Shown: positions 25,830 through 35,967 of the stretch, piece after piece
How positions within the stretch are numbered: position 1 is the stretch's first letter
Layout of the letters: every line of letters begins with the position of its first letter
Made by a program: the position numbers and the translations under genes
The notes under the pieces: generated by a model
What the model was told of the DNA's origin: nothing
What the model saw: only the letters and a program-made list of their open reading frames with translations
Databases searched by the model: none
Assembly: GCA_016719755.1 (NCBI GenBank)
Contig: JADJYM010000011.1
Location: forward strand, 186,001-250,000
Length of the DNA: 64,000 nt
Reading direction: 5' to 3'
From: Novosphingobium sp.
Lineage (GTDB): Bacteria; Pseudomonadota; Alphaproteobacteria; Sphingomonadales; Sphingomonadaceae

Positions 25830-28799
25830 ATGACAGCACGCAACCTTGTCCGGCTGGCGCTTGCCGGTAGTGTCTCGTTGGCGGCTTTTGCGGCACCGGC
25901 GCTGGCGCAGGATATCTCCTCGCCCAACAAGGCATCCGATTCCGCGAGCGACGGCATCATCGTCACCGGTTCGCGCATCAAGCAGGATCCGGCGAAGAGC
26001 GCGCTGCCGCTGCAGATCATTTCCAATGCCGAAATCCAGCAGAACGGCATTTCCAGCCCCGAACAGCTGACGATGTTCCTGACCTCGAACGGTTCGGGCG
26101 CGGATAACCTGGCCGCCAATGCCGACGTGACCACCGGCGCCCAGCGCGGCACCAATGGCTTGTCCTCCGCCAACCTGCGCGGTCAGGGCAGCGCCGCCAC
26201 GCTGGTGCTGCTCAACAGCCGCCGCGTCGCCGCGCACGGGCTTTCGGGCTCGGCGGTGGACGTCAACCAGATCCCGTTCGCCGCGATCGACCGGATCGAA
26301 GTGCTGAAGGACGGCGCCTCGGCGATCTATGGCACCGACGCGATCGGCGGCGTGATCAACTACATCACCAAGAAGAACTACACCGGCATCGGCGCGACCG
26401 GTTTCGTCGACATTCCCGAACAGGGCGGGGGCGAAATCTACAATCTGTCCGGCATCGTCGGTTACGGCGATCTTGGCACCAACGGCTTCAACGTGATGGC
26501 CGCCGTGTCCTATCGCTGGAACAAGGGCCTGCGCGGCGACCAGCGCAGTTTCGTCAACACCAACCAGCCGATCAACGGCCTGGCAGTGGACACGCGTGGC
26601 ACCCCGATCGCCACGATCTTCAGCATCGGCTCCAATGCCTTCCAGACCCCGAACGGCACGCTGACCGGCGGCCTGACGCTGACCGCGCCCAATGGCGGCA
26701 ACGCGGCCTCGGGCGGGATCAACGTGCTTGATCTGCCGGGCGGCGCGGGCTGCACCAGCATGGACGGCGGCCAGGAATATGACTGGGCGCTGTGGAACTC
26801 ACCGAACAACTTCTACGCCTGCGCCTGGGATACGGGCCGCGCGGCCGTGCTGCAGCAGCCGATCGAGACGCTGACCTATTATGCGCGCGGCACCGCGGCG
26901 GTTGGCGGCAGCGAAGCTTATGTCGAGGTGACCGGGTCCAAGGCGGATTCGGCCAAGCGCTTCTCGCACAACCAGCTTTCGTCGAACACGACCAGCCTGC
27001 CGATTGCCTATCCGCTCAACAGCCTGACCAAGACGACCTACGATTCGGTCTTCAATTCGCTGCGCTCGGCGTTCTCGGGCAATCCCGCGCAGGTCGCGGC
27101 GCTCGATGCGCGCTATGGCCTGCCGATCGCCTTCCGTTATCGCTGCATCCCCTGCGACGTGCGTGAATACACGACCGAATCCGAAACCTTCCGGGTTGCC
27201 GGCGGGATCGAGGGGCCGCTGCCGTTCGACCGCTGGGATTACCGCGTGGGGGCTTCCTATGCGACCAGCTCGGTCACTTCGCAGCTGGGCACCGGCTATC
27301 ACTATCGCGGGACGCTTTCCACGGGTGCTTCCGATCCGAACGCGCCGATCGCCCCGGGTGCGACCGCGCCGGGCCTGGTCGGCCTGATCAACAGCGGCAT
27401 CCTCAACCCCTTCAGCGTCACCCAGAGCGCCGCCGCGCTGGCGGGCTTGCAGGCGATCTCGGCGGAAGGTGCGACGCTGTATGGCGGTCGCTACAAGACC
27501 TTCCAGGCCGATGCTTCGATCTCAGGTCCGCTGTTCGCGCTGCCGGGCGGGGACGCGCAGGTTGCCGCCGGGGTGGACTATCGCCGCGAAACCTATGAAT
27601 TCAACGGTTCGGCGGCAGCCGCCGCGACCGCGCCGGTGATCTTCAACGCCGCGTTTGACAACGTCAACGCGCTGACCCCGAAGAACCGCACGGTCAAGGC
27701 GGTCTATGCCGAAGTCAGCCTGCCGATCATCGACATGCTGGAAGTGACCGGCGCGATCCGTCTGGATGACTATTCGGGCTTCGGATCGACCACCAACCCC
27801 AAGATTTCGGCCAAGTTCCAGCCGGCTGACTGGCTGATGTTCCGTGGTTCCTACAGCACCGGCTTCCGCGTGCCGAGCTTCAACCAGATCTTCAACGGCA
27901 TCACCGAAAGCCCCTATTCGGGCAGCGATCTGGCCGATCCGGTGAAGTGCCCGGGCGGGGTGCCGACCAGCGCCTTCAACAGCGGCCAGCCCTGCGCGCA
28001 GATCCGCCCCAACATCTGGAACGGGGGCACTGCCGACCTTGGCCCCGAAACCGCCAAGATGATGAGCCTGGGCGTGGTGCTCCGCCCGCTGCCGCGCTGG
28101 AGCCTGACCGCCGACTGGTGGGACATCAAGGCTGACAACACCATCCAGCTGCTGACCCTGCGCCAGTTGATCGACAATGCCGCGCTGTTCCCCGAACGCT
28201 TCATCCGCGACGGGGCGGGCAACGTGCAGGTGCTTGACCAGCGCTGGATCAATGCCGGTGCGCGCAAGACGCGCGGTATCGATTTCGCGCTGCGCGGTTC
28301 GGTCGATCTGCGTGACAGCCGGACCCTGTCGCTGGGCTTCGATGGCACCCTGCTGCTGGAGAAGAAGGAGAAGCTGACCCAGGCCGCGCCGTGGAGCGCC
28401 AGCCAGATCGGCGTGTTCACCTTTGCGGGCGACCTTGGCCTGCGCTGGAAGCACAACGCCTGGCTGACCCTGTCGAACGATGACTTCTCGGCCACGCTGA
28501 CCCAGATCCATCGTGCTGGTTATGCCAACCAGAAGCTGCCGGGCATCGCCTCGGGTGCGGTTGTCCGTCCGGGCTTCAACCCCCAGGTCGAAGCTTACAC
28601 GATCTACAACTTTGCGCTCAGCTACACGGGCCTTGCCCCGAATTACAAGCTGACGCTGGGCGTGCGCAACATGTTCAACAACGATCCGCCCTTCGCGATC
28701 AGCTATGACGGCAACTCGGGGGCCGGTTCCAGCTGGGAACCGCGCGTGGCCGATCCGCGTGGGCGTTCGTTCACGGTTCAGGTTGAAGTGAAGTTCTGA
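25830..28799 (+). CDS. TonB-dependent outer-membrane receptor (large)
   Basis: A 989-residue receptor. A signal peptide (AAPALAQ, about residue 27) is followed by a plug domain with the TonB-box-like start DGIIVTGSRIKQ, RIEVLKDGASAIYGTDAIGGVINYITK, and a beta-barrel ending VQVEVKF. These are hallmarks of large sphingomonad receptors for oligosaccharides, peptides or other substrates. The substrate is not identifiable. The ATG at 25830 begins the signal peptide; an in-frame GTG eight codons upstream is rejected. It is followed by a strong terminator, so transcription is monocistronic. Confidence 0.92.
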   Translation: MTARNLVRLALAGSVSLAAFAAPALAQDISSPNKASDSASDGIIVTGSRIKQDPAKSALPLQIISNAEIQQNGISSPEQLTMFLTSNGSGADNLAANADVTTGAQRGTNGLSSANLRGQGSAATLVLLNSRRVAAHGLSGSAVDVNQIPFAAIDRIEVLKDGASAIYGTDAIGGVINYITKKNYTGIGATGFVDIPEQGGGEIYNLSGIVGYGDLGTNGFNVMAAVSYRWNKGLRGDQRSFVNTNQPINGLAVDTRGTPIATIFSIGSNAFQTPNGTLTGGLTLTAPNGGNAASGGINVLDLPGGAGCTSMDGGQEYDWALWNSPNNFYACAWDTGRAAVLQQPIETLTYYARGTAAVGGSEAYVEVTGSKADSAKRFSHNQLSSNTTSLPIAYPLNSLTKTTYDSVFNSLRSAFSGNPAQVAALDARYGLPIAFRYRCIPCDVREYTTESETFRVAGGIEGPLPFDRWDYRVGASYATSSVTSQLGTGYHYRGTLSTGASDPNAPIAPGATAPGLVGLINSGILNPFSVTQSAAALAGLQAISAEGATLYGGRYKTFQADASISGPLFALPGGDAQVAAGVDYRRETYEFNGSAAAAATAPVIFNAAFDNVNALTPKNRTVKAVYAEVSLPIIDMLEVTGAIRLDDYSGFGSTTNPKISAKFQPADWLMFRGSYSTGFRVPSFNQIFNGITESPYSGSDLADPVKCPGGVPTSAFNSGQPCAQIRPNIWNGGTADLGPETAKMMSLGVVLRPLPRWSLTADWWDIKADNTIQLLTLRQLIDNAALFPERFIRDGAGNVQVLDQRWINAGARKTRGIDFALRGSVDLRDSRTLSLGFDGTLLLEKKEKLTQAAPWSASQIGVFTFAGDLGLRWKHNAWLTLSNDDFSATLTQIHRAGYANQKLPGIASGAVVRPGFNPQVEAYTIYNFALSYTGLAPNYKLTLGVRNMFNNDPPFAISYDGNSGAGSSWEPRVADPRGRSFTVQVEVKF

Positions 28800-28825
28800 A
28801 CCAAACGCCAGCGTTGAAAGCCATC

Positions 28826-28855
28826 AAGGGCGCTCCCGCAAGGGGCGCCCTTTTT
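28826..28855 (+). terminator. Rho-independent terminator after the TonB receptor
   Basis: AAGGGCGC (28826-28833) pairs with GCGCCCTT (28845-28852) across an 11-base loop, followed by a T-run (28851-28855), 27 bases after the receptor stop. This is a classical intrinsic terminator. Confidence 0.85.
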
Positions 28856-28952
28856 GGTAAGTGCATGATATTAGTACCAACCTTCTGTTAACCTTGATTT
28901 TACCCGGCTGTGCGAGATTCCGTGGCTGAACCCAACGGTGCGACGTGCAATC

Positions 28953-29258
28953 ATGGCAAGTGAACCGCAATTCAGGAATACGGGCGGCCGCCGCGCCGAC
29001 CGGCGCAGCATTGCCGCCACCGTGCAGTTCCGCGCGGGCACGCGCCGCGCCAATGTCCAGATCCGCGACATTTCGCGCTTCGGCGCCCGGATCGGCGGGG
29101 TCTTCCTGGTCCATAACGATGATCACTTCTTTGTGAAGCTGCCCGGCCTGGAAGCGATCGAGGCGCGCGTCGCCTGGGTTGAGGAGTTCGAGTTCGGCTG
29201 CGAATTCATCCGCCCGCTCAACGAAGTGGTGTTCGAGGCCGTCACTCGCTCGCTTTAG
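28953..29258 (+). CDS. PilZ domain protein
   Basis: A 101-residue single-domain PilZ protein. Both c-di-GMP binding motifs are visible: RxxxR in GGRRADRRS and DxSxxG in RDISRFGARI. It probably acts as a small c-di-GMP effector. The start is ATG 28953; a GTG at 28938 is possible. It lies 62 bases before cfa on the same strand. A second PilZ protein lies beyond cfa on the other strand. Confidence 0.85.
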   Translation: MASEPQFRNTGGRRADRRSIAATVQFRAGTRRANVQIRDISRFGARIGGVFLVHNDDHFFVKLPGLEAIEARVAWVEEFEFGCEFIRPLNEVVFEAVTRSL

Positions 29259-29320
29259 AAATGGCGGAAAGGCGCGACTGACGGATTGAACCGCTCGCGC
29301 CGCTCGCGCATATCCGGTTC

Positions 29321-30559
29321 ATGACAGCGGACACCGCGCGGAGAGGAATCGAACTGGTCGACGCCGGCCGCGTGCTGGCGCGTCCCGGCTGGTTCGCGCG
29401 GGTCTGGACCGGCCCGGTCAGCCGGGTGCTCGACCGGATCGATGCGGGCCTTGCCAGCGGAGCGATTGACGCCGTGCTGCCCGATGGCAGCCAGCGGCGG
29501 CTGGGCGGGCGCGCTCCCGGCTTTGTCGCCAGGGTCGAACTGCGCAGCTGGCGCGCCCTGCTGCGGCTGGCGACCGGCGGCTCGGCGGGCTGGTATCAGG
29601 CCTGGGAGGCGGGGGAATGGGACAGCCCCGATCCGGTCCCGCTGTTCGCGCTGTTCATGGCCAATGGCAAGACGCTGGGCGATGCCGGGCGGGCACACGG
29701 CCCGTGGCGGCTGATGGCCCGGGCGCTGCACTTCCTGCATCGCAACACCCGTAGCGGCGCGCGCCGCAACATCCATGCGCACTATGACCTTGGCAACGAT
29801 TTCTATGCCCTGTGGCTCGATCCGGCGATGGTCTATTCCAGCGCGCGGTTTGCGCCCGGCGCGCAAGACCTGGCCGCTGCCCAGCAGACCAAGCTTGAAA
29901 CGATCGCCGCGCGGGTGAAGGGCGCGTCCTCGGTGCTGGAAATCGGCTGCGGCTGGGGCGCTCTGGCGCAGCATCTCCACCAGCAGGGTGCGGCGGTGAC
30001 GGCGATCAGCCTGTCGGACGAGCAGCTTGCCTGGGCGCGCGGCGCGCAGTCTGCCGGGATCGACTTTCGCAAGCAGGATTACCGCGATGTCACCGGCGAG
30101 TTCGATGCCGTGGTCAGCGTCGAGATGGTCGAGGCGGTGGGCCGTGAATACTGGGGCGACTGGTTCGATTGCATCGCGCGCTGCCTGAAGCCCGGCGGGC
30201 GGGCGGCGATCCAGTTCATTTCGATCCGCGAGGACCTGTTCCCGGCCTATGCCCGCTCTGCCGATTTCATCCAGACCCACGTTTTCCCCGGCGGAATGCT
30301 GGTCAGCGAGGCCGAGTTCGAGCGCCTGGCCGCGGCGCGCGGGTTGAGCTGGGAAGACCGCGAGGGCTTTGCGCTGGACTATGCCGAAACGCTGCGGCTG
30401 TGGCGCGAGGCGTTTGACCGGGTGGTGGCCGAAGGGCGCCTGCCCGCGAGTTTCGATGACCGCTTCGTGCGGCTCTGGCGGTTCTACCTGATGTACTGCG
30501 AAGGCGGTTTTCGCGGTGGCGGCATCGATGTGGCGCAGGTCACGCTGGTCAAGCGCTGA
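29321..30559 (+). CDS. cfa: Cyclopropane-fatty-acyl-phospholipid synthase
   Basis: A 412-residue SAM-dependent enzyme that adds a methylene bridge to unsaturated acyl chains of membrane phospholipids, or a close relative acting on fatty acids. It shows NIHAHYDLGNDFY, the SAM motif VLEIGCGWGALAQHL, and SVEMVEAVG with the bicarbonate-site glutamate region. The N-terminal domain (about 1-130) and the methyltransferase domain are both full. It is flanked by two PilZ genes. Confidence 0.9.
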   Translation: MTADTARRGIELVDAGRVLARPGWFARVWTGPVSRVLDRIDAGLASGAIDAVLPDGSQRRLGGRAPGFVARVELRSWRALLRLATGGSAGWYQAWEAGEWDSPDPVPLFALFMANGKTLGDAGRAHGPWRLMARALHFLHRNTRSGARRNIHAHYDLGNDFYALWLDPAMVYSSARFAPGAQDLAAAQQTKLETIAARVKGASSVLEIGCGWGALAQHLHQQGAAVTAISLSDEQLAWARGAQSAGIDFRKQDYRDVTGEFDAVVSVEMVEAVGREYWGDWFDCIARCLKPGGRAAIQFISIREDLFPAYARSADFIQTHVFPGGMLVSEAEFERLAAARGLSWEDREGFALDYAETLRLWREAFDRVVAEGRLPASFDDRFVRLWRFYLMYCEGGFRGGGIDVAQVTLVKR

Positions 30560-30572
30560 AGCCTGCAAGGGT

Positions 30573-30655
30573 GAGCCCCGGCCCGGCCAGCCGCGCATGC
30601 AGCGCTCGCCGGGGGGTGGGGAAGGGACACGAGCTGACAGGCCCGGCCGGGGCTC
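30573..30655. repeat. Inverted repeat between convergent cfa and PilZ genes
   Basis: GAGCCCCGGCC (30573-30583) and GGCCGGGGCTC (30645-30655) form a perfect 11-bp inverted repeat with 61 bases between. It spans most of the 111-base gap between convergent genes. It may work as a two-way terminator, but there is no U-run. Confidence 0.45.
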
Positions 30656-30670
30656 GGGGGGACCGGCGGC

Positions 30671-31033
30671 CTAGCTGACAGTGCGATACATGTGATCGCC
30701 GCGCCAGCGGGCCAGGATATTGTCATGGACGATCGGGCTCAGCAGGTTGTCAAAGGCGCAGCCGACCAGGCTGTTGTCCCACCAGATCACTTCGGCCTGC
30801 AGCGCTTCCAGTCCCGGCAGGGTCAGCCAGCAGACGGTGCCGGGATGGACCCGGACAACTGCCGCCGCGCAGAACCCGCTGACGGAAAGATCGTGCACCA
30901 CGGTCTGCACCGCGCGCGCGCCCGACATGCGCAGCATGCCCGGGATGGTGATGCGGGTTCGCGGCGCGCAGCGGTCCTCCTGCGCGGCCGAGAAATAGGA
31001 ATCCCGCTTCTGTCCGATCAGATAGTCGCTCAT
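30671..31033 (-). CDS. PilZ domain protein
   Basis: A 120-residue PilZ protein with both binding motifs: RxxxR in DRCAPRTRI and DxSxxG in HDLSVSGFC. A 15-residue N-terminal tail precedes the domain. The ATG at 31033 is chosen; the open frame upstream is an artefact of high GC. It is convergent with cfa. Together with the PilZ gene at 28953 it brackets the lipid-modifying enzyme. Confidence 0.82.
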   Translation of the reverse strand: MSDYLIGQKRDSYFSAAQEDRCAPRTRITIPGMLRMSGARAVQTVVHDLSVSGFCAAAVVRVHPGTVCWLTLPGLEALQAEVIWWDNSLVGCAFDNLLSPIVHDNILARWRGDHMYRTVS

Positions 31034-31151
31034 GCCTTGCGTCCCATTGCTGAGGCCATTGCCATCTGGCCACTGCTGCCTGTTCACCTGAGTTTCCGGA
31101 AACTTTCCGGCTCTGCTTGGTAAAGTATGCAGCAGGCTGGTTGCGCGGGGA

Positions 31152-31865
31152 TTAGCGAGGCTGGTTAATTCTTTCGCGGTGCGGGCTGGCGATCTGTTCA
31201 CCAAGCAAGGCAACGATCCGGTCTGCCACCACGCCGGGCAGCTTGACGGTGGCCGGGTCCTCACCGGGATAGGCCTTGGCCCGCATCGCCGTGCGGGTTG
31301 CGCCCGGATCGATAATGGCAACGCGCAAATTGCTGATATTGCAGGTTTCCTGCGCGTAGCAATCGACCAGAACCTCGGCCCCCGCCTTGCTGGCGGCATA
31401 GGCGCCCCAGAAGGCGCGCGGCTGGGTGGCGACGCTGGTGGTGAGGTAAACGAAGCGGCCCTCGGCGCTGGCCCGCAGCAGTCCATCGAACCGCGCGATC
31501 AGTGCCTGGGTGGCAAGCAGGTTTACGGTCAGCGCGCGCGACAGCGCGGTCTGCTCGATGTCCTTGGCCGCCATCAGTTCGGGCAGGACGGCCGCCGAAT
31601 GGACCAGAATGTCGAGCGCGTTCCAGCGCGCCGAAACGGCCGCGGCAAGCCGGGCGATCCCGTCGCCGTCGGCCAGGTCGACCGGAGCGATGGTGGCGCT
31701 GCCGCCGGCTGCGAAGATCCGCTCCTCGACCGCTTCCAGCGCGCGCGTGTCGCGCCCGGTGATGACCACGTGGGCGCCTGCGGCAGCGATGGCTTCGGCA
31801 ATGGCCGCGCCGATTCCCCCGCTCGCCCCGGTAACCAGGGCGACCTTGCCGTCCAGCGCGCTCAT
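31152..31865 (-). CDS. SDR family NAD(P)-dependent oxidoreductase
   Basis: A 237-residue classical short-chain dehydrogenase with TGASGGIGAAIA at the N-terminus, a catalytic Ser in LTTSVA, and Tyr-Lys in YAASK. The substrate is unknown. Its start overlaps the purF stop by 4 bases, so it is probably translated from the purF mRNA. No other purine link is evident in the sequence itself. Confidence 0.88.
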   Translation of the reverse strand: MSALDGKVALVTGASGGIGAAIAEAIAAAGAHVVITGRDTRALEAVEERIFAAGGSATIAPVDLADGDGIARLAAAVSARWNALDILVHSAAVLPELMAAKDIEQTALSRALTVNLLATQALIARFDGLLRASAEGRFVYLTTSVATQPRAFWGAYAASKAGAEVLVDCYAQETCNISNLRVAIIDPGATRTAMRAKAYPGEDPATVKLPGVVADRIVALLGEQIASPHRERINQPR

Positions 31866-33334
31866 GCGACCTTGCCGACCGGCAGCGAGAGTTGCCCGGA
31901 ATCGCCATCGCGCTCGGCGTGGTCGGTCAGGCTGGTGGGATATTCGCCGCTGAAGCAGGCGTCGCAGTGCGTCGGGCAGGCGGCATTGCGGCCGCTTTCG
32001 CCTACCGCGCGGTAGAGCCCGTCGATCGAGACGAAGGCCAGACTGTCCGCCTTGATGAACTCCGCCATGTCGGGCACGTCCATCTGCGCGGCGAGCAACT
32101 TGCTGCGTTCCGGCGTGTCGACCCCGTAGAAGCAGGAATGGCCGGTCGGCGGGCTGGCGATGCGCATGTGCACTTCGGCGGCGCCCGCATCGCGCATCAT
32201 CTGGACGATCTTCATCGAGGTGGTGCCGCGCACAATCGAATCGTCGATCAGCACGATCCGCTTGCCCTCGATGATCGCGCGGTTGGCATTATGCTTGCGC
32301 TTGACGTCGGCATGGCGGGCGCCGTCCGATGGCTGGATGAAGGTCCGCCCGACATAGTGCGAGCGGATGATGCCGAGTTCAAAGGGAATGCCCGACTGCT
32401 GGGCATAGCCGATTGCCGCCGGCACCCCGCTGTCAGGCACGGGGATCACCAGATCGGCCTCGGCCGGGGCTTCCTTGGCGAGTTCGACGCCGATTTTCTT
32501 GCGCACGTCGTACACCGAGCGGCCGCCCATCAGCGAATCCGGGCGGCTGAAATAGACGTGTTCGAAAATGCAGGGGCGCGGCGCCGGATCGCCGAACGGG
32601 CGATGGCTGGTAATGCGCCCGTCGGTGCGTACTTCGACGATCTCGCCCGGTTCCACCTCGCGCACGAATTCCGCGCCGACCACGTCGAGCGCCACGGTTT
32701 CGCTGGCGAAGATCACCGCATCGCCGATCCGGCCCATCACCAGCGGGCGGATGCCCAGCGGATCGCGGCAGGCGACCATGCGCTTGGGGGTCATGCAGAT
32801 CAGCGAATAGGCGCCTTCCACCATGCGGAGCGCATCGACGAAGCGGTCAAGCAGCTTGGGGAAGCGGCTGGTGGCGATCAGGTGGATGATGACCTCGGTG
32901 TCGGACGTCGACTGGAAGATCGAACCCTTGGACACCAGCTCCTTCTTGAGGTGCATGGCGTTGGAAATGTTCCCGTTGTGGGCGATTGAAAAGCCGCCGG
33001 CGGCAAGATCGGCAAACAGCGGCTGGATGTTGCGCAGCCCCGATCCGCCGGTGGTCGAATAGCGCACGTGGCCCGATGCGACGCTGCCGGGCAGGCCATC
33101 GAAGATCTGGTTGCTGGAAAACACCTGCGCGACATGGCCGATCCCGCGGTGGGAATAGAATTCCTGCCCATCCAGGCTGACGATGCCGACGGCTTCCTGT
33201 CCGCGGTGCTGGAGCGCGTGGAGGCCAAGCGCGGTCATCGCGGCGGCATCGCTGGTGCCGATCACTCCGAAAATCCCGCACTCCTCGCGGAGCTTGTCGC
33301 CATCCGGGTCGAGGAAGGGGTGCGTGAAGTTCAT
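31862..33334 (-). CDS. purF: Amidophosphoribosyltransferase
   Basis: A 490-residue first enzyme of purine synthesis, converting PRPP and glutamine to phosphoribosylamine. Residues 1-18 look like a cleaved propeptide that exposes the catalytic Cys of REECGIFGVIG. The glutaminase domain comes first; the phosphoribosyltransferase domain has the PRPP motif IVLIDDSIVRGTTS. Cysteines in the C-terminal part could bind an Fe-S cluster as in B. subtilis-type PurF. ATG 33334 is used rather than the open extension to 33415. Confidence 0.95.
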   Translation of the reverse strand: MNFTHPFLDPDGDKLREECGIFGVIGTSDAAAMTALGLHALQHRGQEAVGIVSLDGQEFYSHRGIGHVAQVFSSNQIFDGLPGSVASGHVRYSTTGGSGLRNIQPLFADLAAGGFSIAHNGNISNAMHLKKELVSKGSIFQSTSDTEVIIHLIATSRFPKLLDRFVDALRMVEGAYSLICMTPKRMVACRDPLGIRPLVMGRIGDAVIFASETVALDVVGAEFVREVEPGEIVEVRTDGRITSHRPFGDPAPRPCIFEHVYFSRPDSLMGGRSVYDVRKKIGVELAKEAPAEADLVIPVPDSGVPAAIGYAQQSGIPFELGIIRSHYVGRTFIQPSDGARHADVKRKHNANRAIIEGKRIVLIDDSIVRGTTSMKIVQMMRDAGAAEVHMRIASPPTGHSCFYGVDTPERSKLLAAQMDVPDMAEFIKADSLAFVSIDGLYRAVGESGRNAACPTHCDACFSGEYPTSLTDHAERDGDSGQLSLPVGKVA

Positions 33335-33493
33335 CTGGGAATCGCCCTGATCGGTGCTGTTCGTAGAGCCGCGCATTTGGGCTTTGCGGCGCGCGAAAGC
33401 AAGGGGAAGGGGCATTGCCCTTGGCAGGCTATCCCCCTAAATCCCCTTAACCGACCCATTCACCCCGAACGTGGCCCTGCAGAAGGCATCCGC

Positions 33494-34735
33494 TTGATCC
33501 TTACCCCTTTCGAATGGACCATCGCCAAGCGCTATATGTTGCCAGGGCGCGGCGAGGCATTCATCGCGCTGGTCGCGGGCATCAGCCTGCTGGCCGTGAC
33601 CCTGGGCGTCGCCGCGCTGGTCATCGTGATGAGCGTGATGAACGGCTTCCGCGCCGAACTGTTCGACAAGATCGTCGGGCTGAACGGCCATGCAATCATC
33701 CAGGGCTACGGCGGGCGGCTCGACAACTGGCAGAGCGTGCTGGACCAGGCCCGCAAGGTGCCGGGCGTGAAGCGCGCCTCGCCGCTGATCGAGCAGCCGC
33801 TGATGGGTTCGGTCAATGGCCGGGTCGAACTGATCTTCGTGCGCGGCAACACGGCAGAAGACATCGGCCGCATCGCGCCCAAGGTGATCGACGGATCGCT
33901 GAAGGAATTGCAGGTCGATTCCGGCAATGTCGCGATCGGATCGCAGCTGGCCGCCAATCTGGGCGCGCGGGTGGGGGATACCATCACGGTCATCAACCCG
34001 CAGGGCCGCTCCACCCCGTTCGGCACGGTGCCGCGCCAGATCGCCTACCGGATCGCCGCGATCTTCGAGATCGGGGTCTACGACTATGACGAGCGCTTTG
34101 TGGTCATGCCGATGCGCGACGCGCAGACCCTGCTGCTGCTGGGCGACAGCGTGGGGATGATCGAGGTGCAGGTCGACGATCCGGACGTGGCGGCCGAAAC
34201 GCTGGCCCCGCTGGGCGAGCAACTGGCCGGCCGCGCGGTGGTGAGCGACTGGAAGACGATCAACGCCAGCCTGTTCGAGGCGCTGGCGGTGGAGCGGGTG
34301 GCGATGTTCGTGGTGCTTTCGATCATCGTCCTGGTCGCGGTGTTCAACATCCTTTCGTCGCTGATCATGCTGGTGCGGGCCAAGACGCGCGACATCGCGA
34401 TCCTGCGCACCATGGGCGCGACGCGGCGATCCCTGCTCAAGGTCTTCGTGGCGATCGGCTTTGTGATCGGTGCGCTGGGCACGCTGGCCGGGCTGGGGCT
34501 GGGCTTTGTCTTCCTGTTCTTCCGCCAGTCTATTGTGCGCGGGATCGAACTGGTGACGGGGCAGAACCTGTGGGACCCCTCGATCCGGTTCCTGACCGAG
34601 CTGCCCGCGCGCAGCGATCCGGTGGAAATTGCCTTGATCAGCGTGATGGCGCTGGTGTTCAGTTTCCTCGCCACGCTCTATCCCGCGCTCAAGGCGGCGA
34701 GCACCGATCCCGTGCAGGTGCTGCGTTATGAATAG
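33494..34735 (+). CDS. lolC: Lipoprotein-releasing ABC transporter permease (LolC/LolE family)
   Basis: A 413-residue inner-membrane permease that, with LolD, extracts outer-membrane lipoproteins and hands them to LolA. It has an N-terminal helix, a large periplasmic domain (about 50-265) and three C-terminal helices ([19 protein letters not shown], then the others), with [17 protein letters not shown] as the coupling segment. The length equals LolC/E. The start is a TTG at 33494 giving [16 protein letters not shown] single LolC/E-type permease, as here, is common in alphaproteobacteria. It overlaps lolD by 8 bases. Confidence 0.92.
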   Translation: MILTPFEWTIAKRYMLPGRGEAFIALVAGISLLAVTLGVAALVIVMSVMNGFRAELFDKIVGLNGHAIIQGYGGRLDNWQSVLDQARKVPGVKRASPLIEQPLMGSVNGRVELIFVRGNTAEDIGRIAPKVIDGSLKELQVDSGNVAIGSQLAANLGARVGDTITVINPQGRSTPFGTVPRQIAYRIAAIFEIGVYDYDERFVVMPMRDAQTLLLLGDSVGMIEVQVDDPDVAAETLAPLGEQLAGRAVVSDWKTINASLFEALAVERVAMFVVLSIIVLVAVFNILSSLIMLVRAKTRDIAILRTMGATRRSLLKVFVAIGFVIGALGTLAGLGLGFVFLFFRQSIVRGIELVTGQNLWDPSIRFLTELPARSDPVEIALISVMALVFSFLATLYPALKAASTDPVQVLRYE

Positions 34736-35402
34736 TCCCGTCGTGGAATTGAAAGGCCTGACCCGCAGCTTCGAGCAGGGCGGGGTGCGGATCGACGTGC
34801 TGCGCGGCATCGACCTGGCGATCCAGCCGGGCGAGATCGTCGCGCTGCTGGGGCCGTCCGGTTCGGGCAAGTCGACCATGCTCCAGGCGGTCGGCCTGCT
34901 GGAAGGCGGCTTTGGCGGCAGCATCGCGATCTGCGGGACCCAGGCGAGCGCGCTGAATTCCGATCAGCGCACGGCGCTGCGGCGCGATCGGATCGGCTTT
35001 GTCTATCAGTTTCACCACCTGCTGCCCGATTTCTCCGCGCTGGAGAATGTCGTCCTGCCGCAGCTGGTGGCGGGCAAGGGCCAGGCCGAGGCCGAGGCGC
35101 GGGCGCTGGAACTGCTTCAGGCGCTGGGGCTGGGGCAGCGCACCGGCCACCGGCCCAGCCAGCTTTCCGGCGGTGAACAGCAGCGCGTGGCCGTGGCCCG
35201 CGCGCTGGCCAACAAGCCCGCGCTGGTGCTGGCCGACGAGCCGACCGGCAACCTTGACGAGGCGACCGCCGACAAGGTGCTCGGCCAGTTCCTTGAACTG
35301 GTGCGCGGCGCGGGCAGTTCGGCAATCGTCGCCACCCATAACGAGCGGCTGGCCCGGGCAATGGATCGGGTGCTGCGGCTGCACGAAGGCAGGCTGGCCT
35401 AG
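34728..35402 (+). CDS. lolD: Lipoprotein-releasing ABC transporter ATP-binding protein
   Basis: A 224-residue ATPase partner of the LolC-type permease. Walker A is [10 protein letters not shown], the signature is [15 protein letters not shown], and Walker B is [12 protein letters not shown]. The LolD-type stretch [18 protein letters not shown] is present. It overlaps the permease gene by 8 bases, so the two are coupled. Confidence 0.94.
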   Translation: MNSPVVELKGLTRSFEQGGVRIDVLRGIDLAIQPGEIVALLGPSGSGKSTMLQAVGLLEGGFGGSIAICGTQASALNSDQRTALRRDRIGFVYQFHHLLPDFSALENVVLPQLVAGKGQAEAEARALELLQALGLGQRTGHRPSQLSGGEQQRVAVARALANKPALVLADEPTGNLDEATADKVLGQFLELVRGAGSSAIVATHNERLARAMDRVLRLHEGRLA

Positions 35403-35438
35403 CCGCGATTGCAACAACACCAACGGGGAGTTCAGACA

Positions 35439-35918
35439 ATGCAGACCATCGCCGATTTCACCGCGAAGCTGCCCAACGGCGAGGAAGTCAGCCTGGCTGA
35501 CAAGCTTGGCAAGGTGGTGCTGGTGGTCAACACCGCCAGCAAGTGCGGCTTTACGCCCCAGTACGATGGCCTTGAGGCGCTGTGGCGCAAGTACCGGGAT
35601 CAGGGGTTCGAGGTGATCGCCTTTCCCTGCAACCAGTTCGGCAGCCAGGAGCCGGGCGAGGCGGACGAGATCGAGCAGTTCTGCAAGGTCAACTTCGGCC
35701 TGTCGTTCCCGCTGATGGGCAAGATCGAGGTCAACGGCCCCGGCGCCTCGCCGCTGTACGACTGGATGAAGAAGGAAGCGCCGGGAGTGATGGGCACGAA
35801 GTCGGTCAAATGGAACTTCACCAAGTTCCTGATCGGCCGCGACGGCAAGGTGGTGCGCCGCTATGCGCCCACCGACAAGCCCGAAAGCCTTGAAAAGGAT
35901 ATTGCGGCGCTGCTCTGA
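35439..35918 (+). CDS. Glutathione peroxidase family protein
   Basis: A 159-residue thiol peroxidase that reduces H2O2 and lipid hydroperoxides. The peroxidatic Cys36 is in NTASKCGFTPQY, with the FPCNQFGSQEPG block and WNFTKFLI near the C-terminus completing the Cys-Gln-Trp site. It is the cysteine, not selenocysteine, form. GGGGAG lies 8 bases before ATG 35439. It is 36 bases downstream of lolD and may share its transcript. Confidence 0.92.
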   Translation: MQTIADFTAKLPNGEEVSLADKLGKVVLVVNTASKCGFTPQYDGLEALWRKYRDQGFEVIAFPCNQFGSQEPGEADEIEQFCKVNFGLSFPLMGKIEVNGPGASPLYDWMKKEAPGVMGTKSVKWNFTKFLIGRDGKVVRRYAPTDKPESLEKDIAALL

Positions 35919-35967
35919 CCGCTTGAGCGCGGCGCGGGCTGGCGGGCCGGGTGTGGCGGAAATGCCG

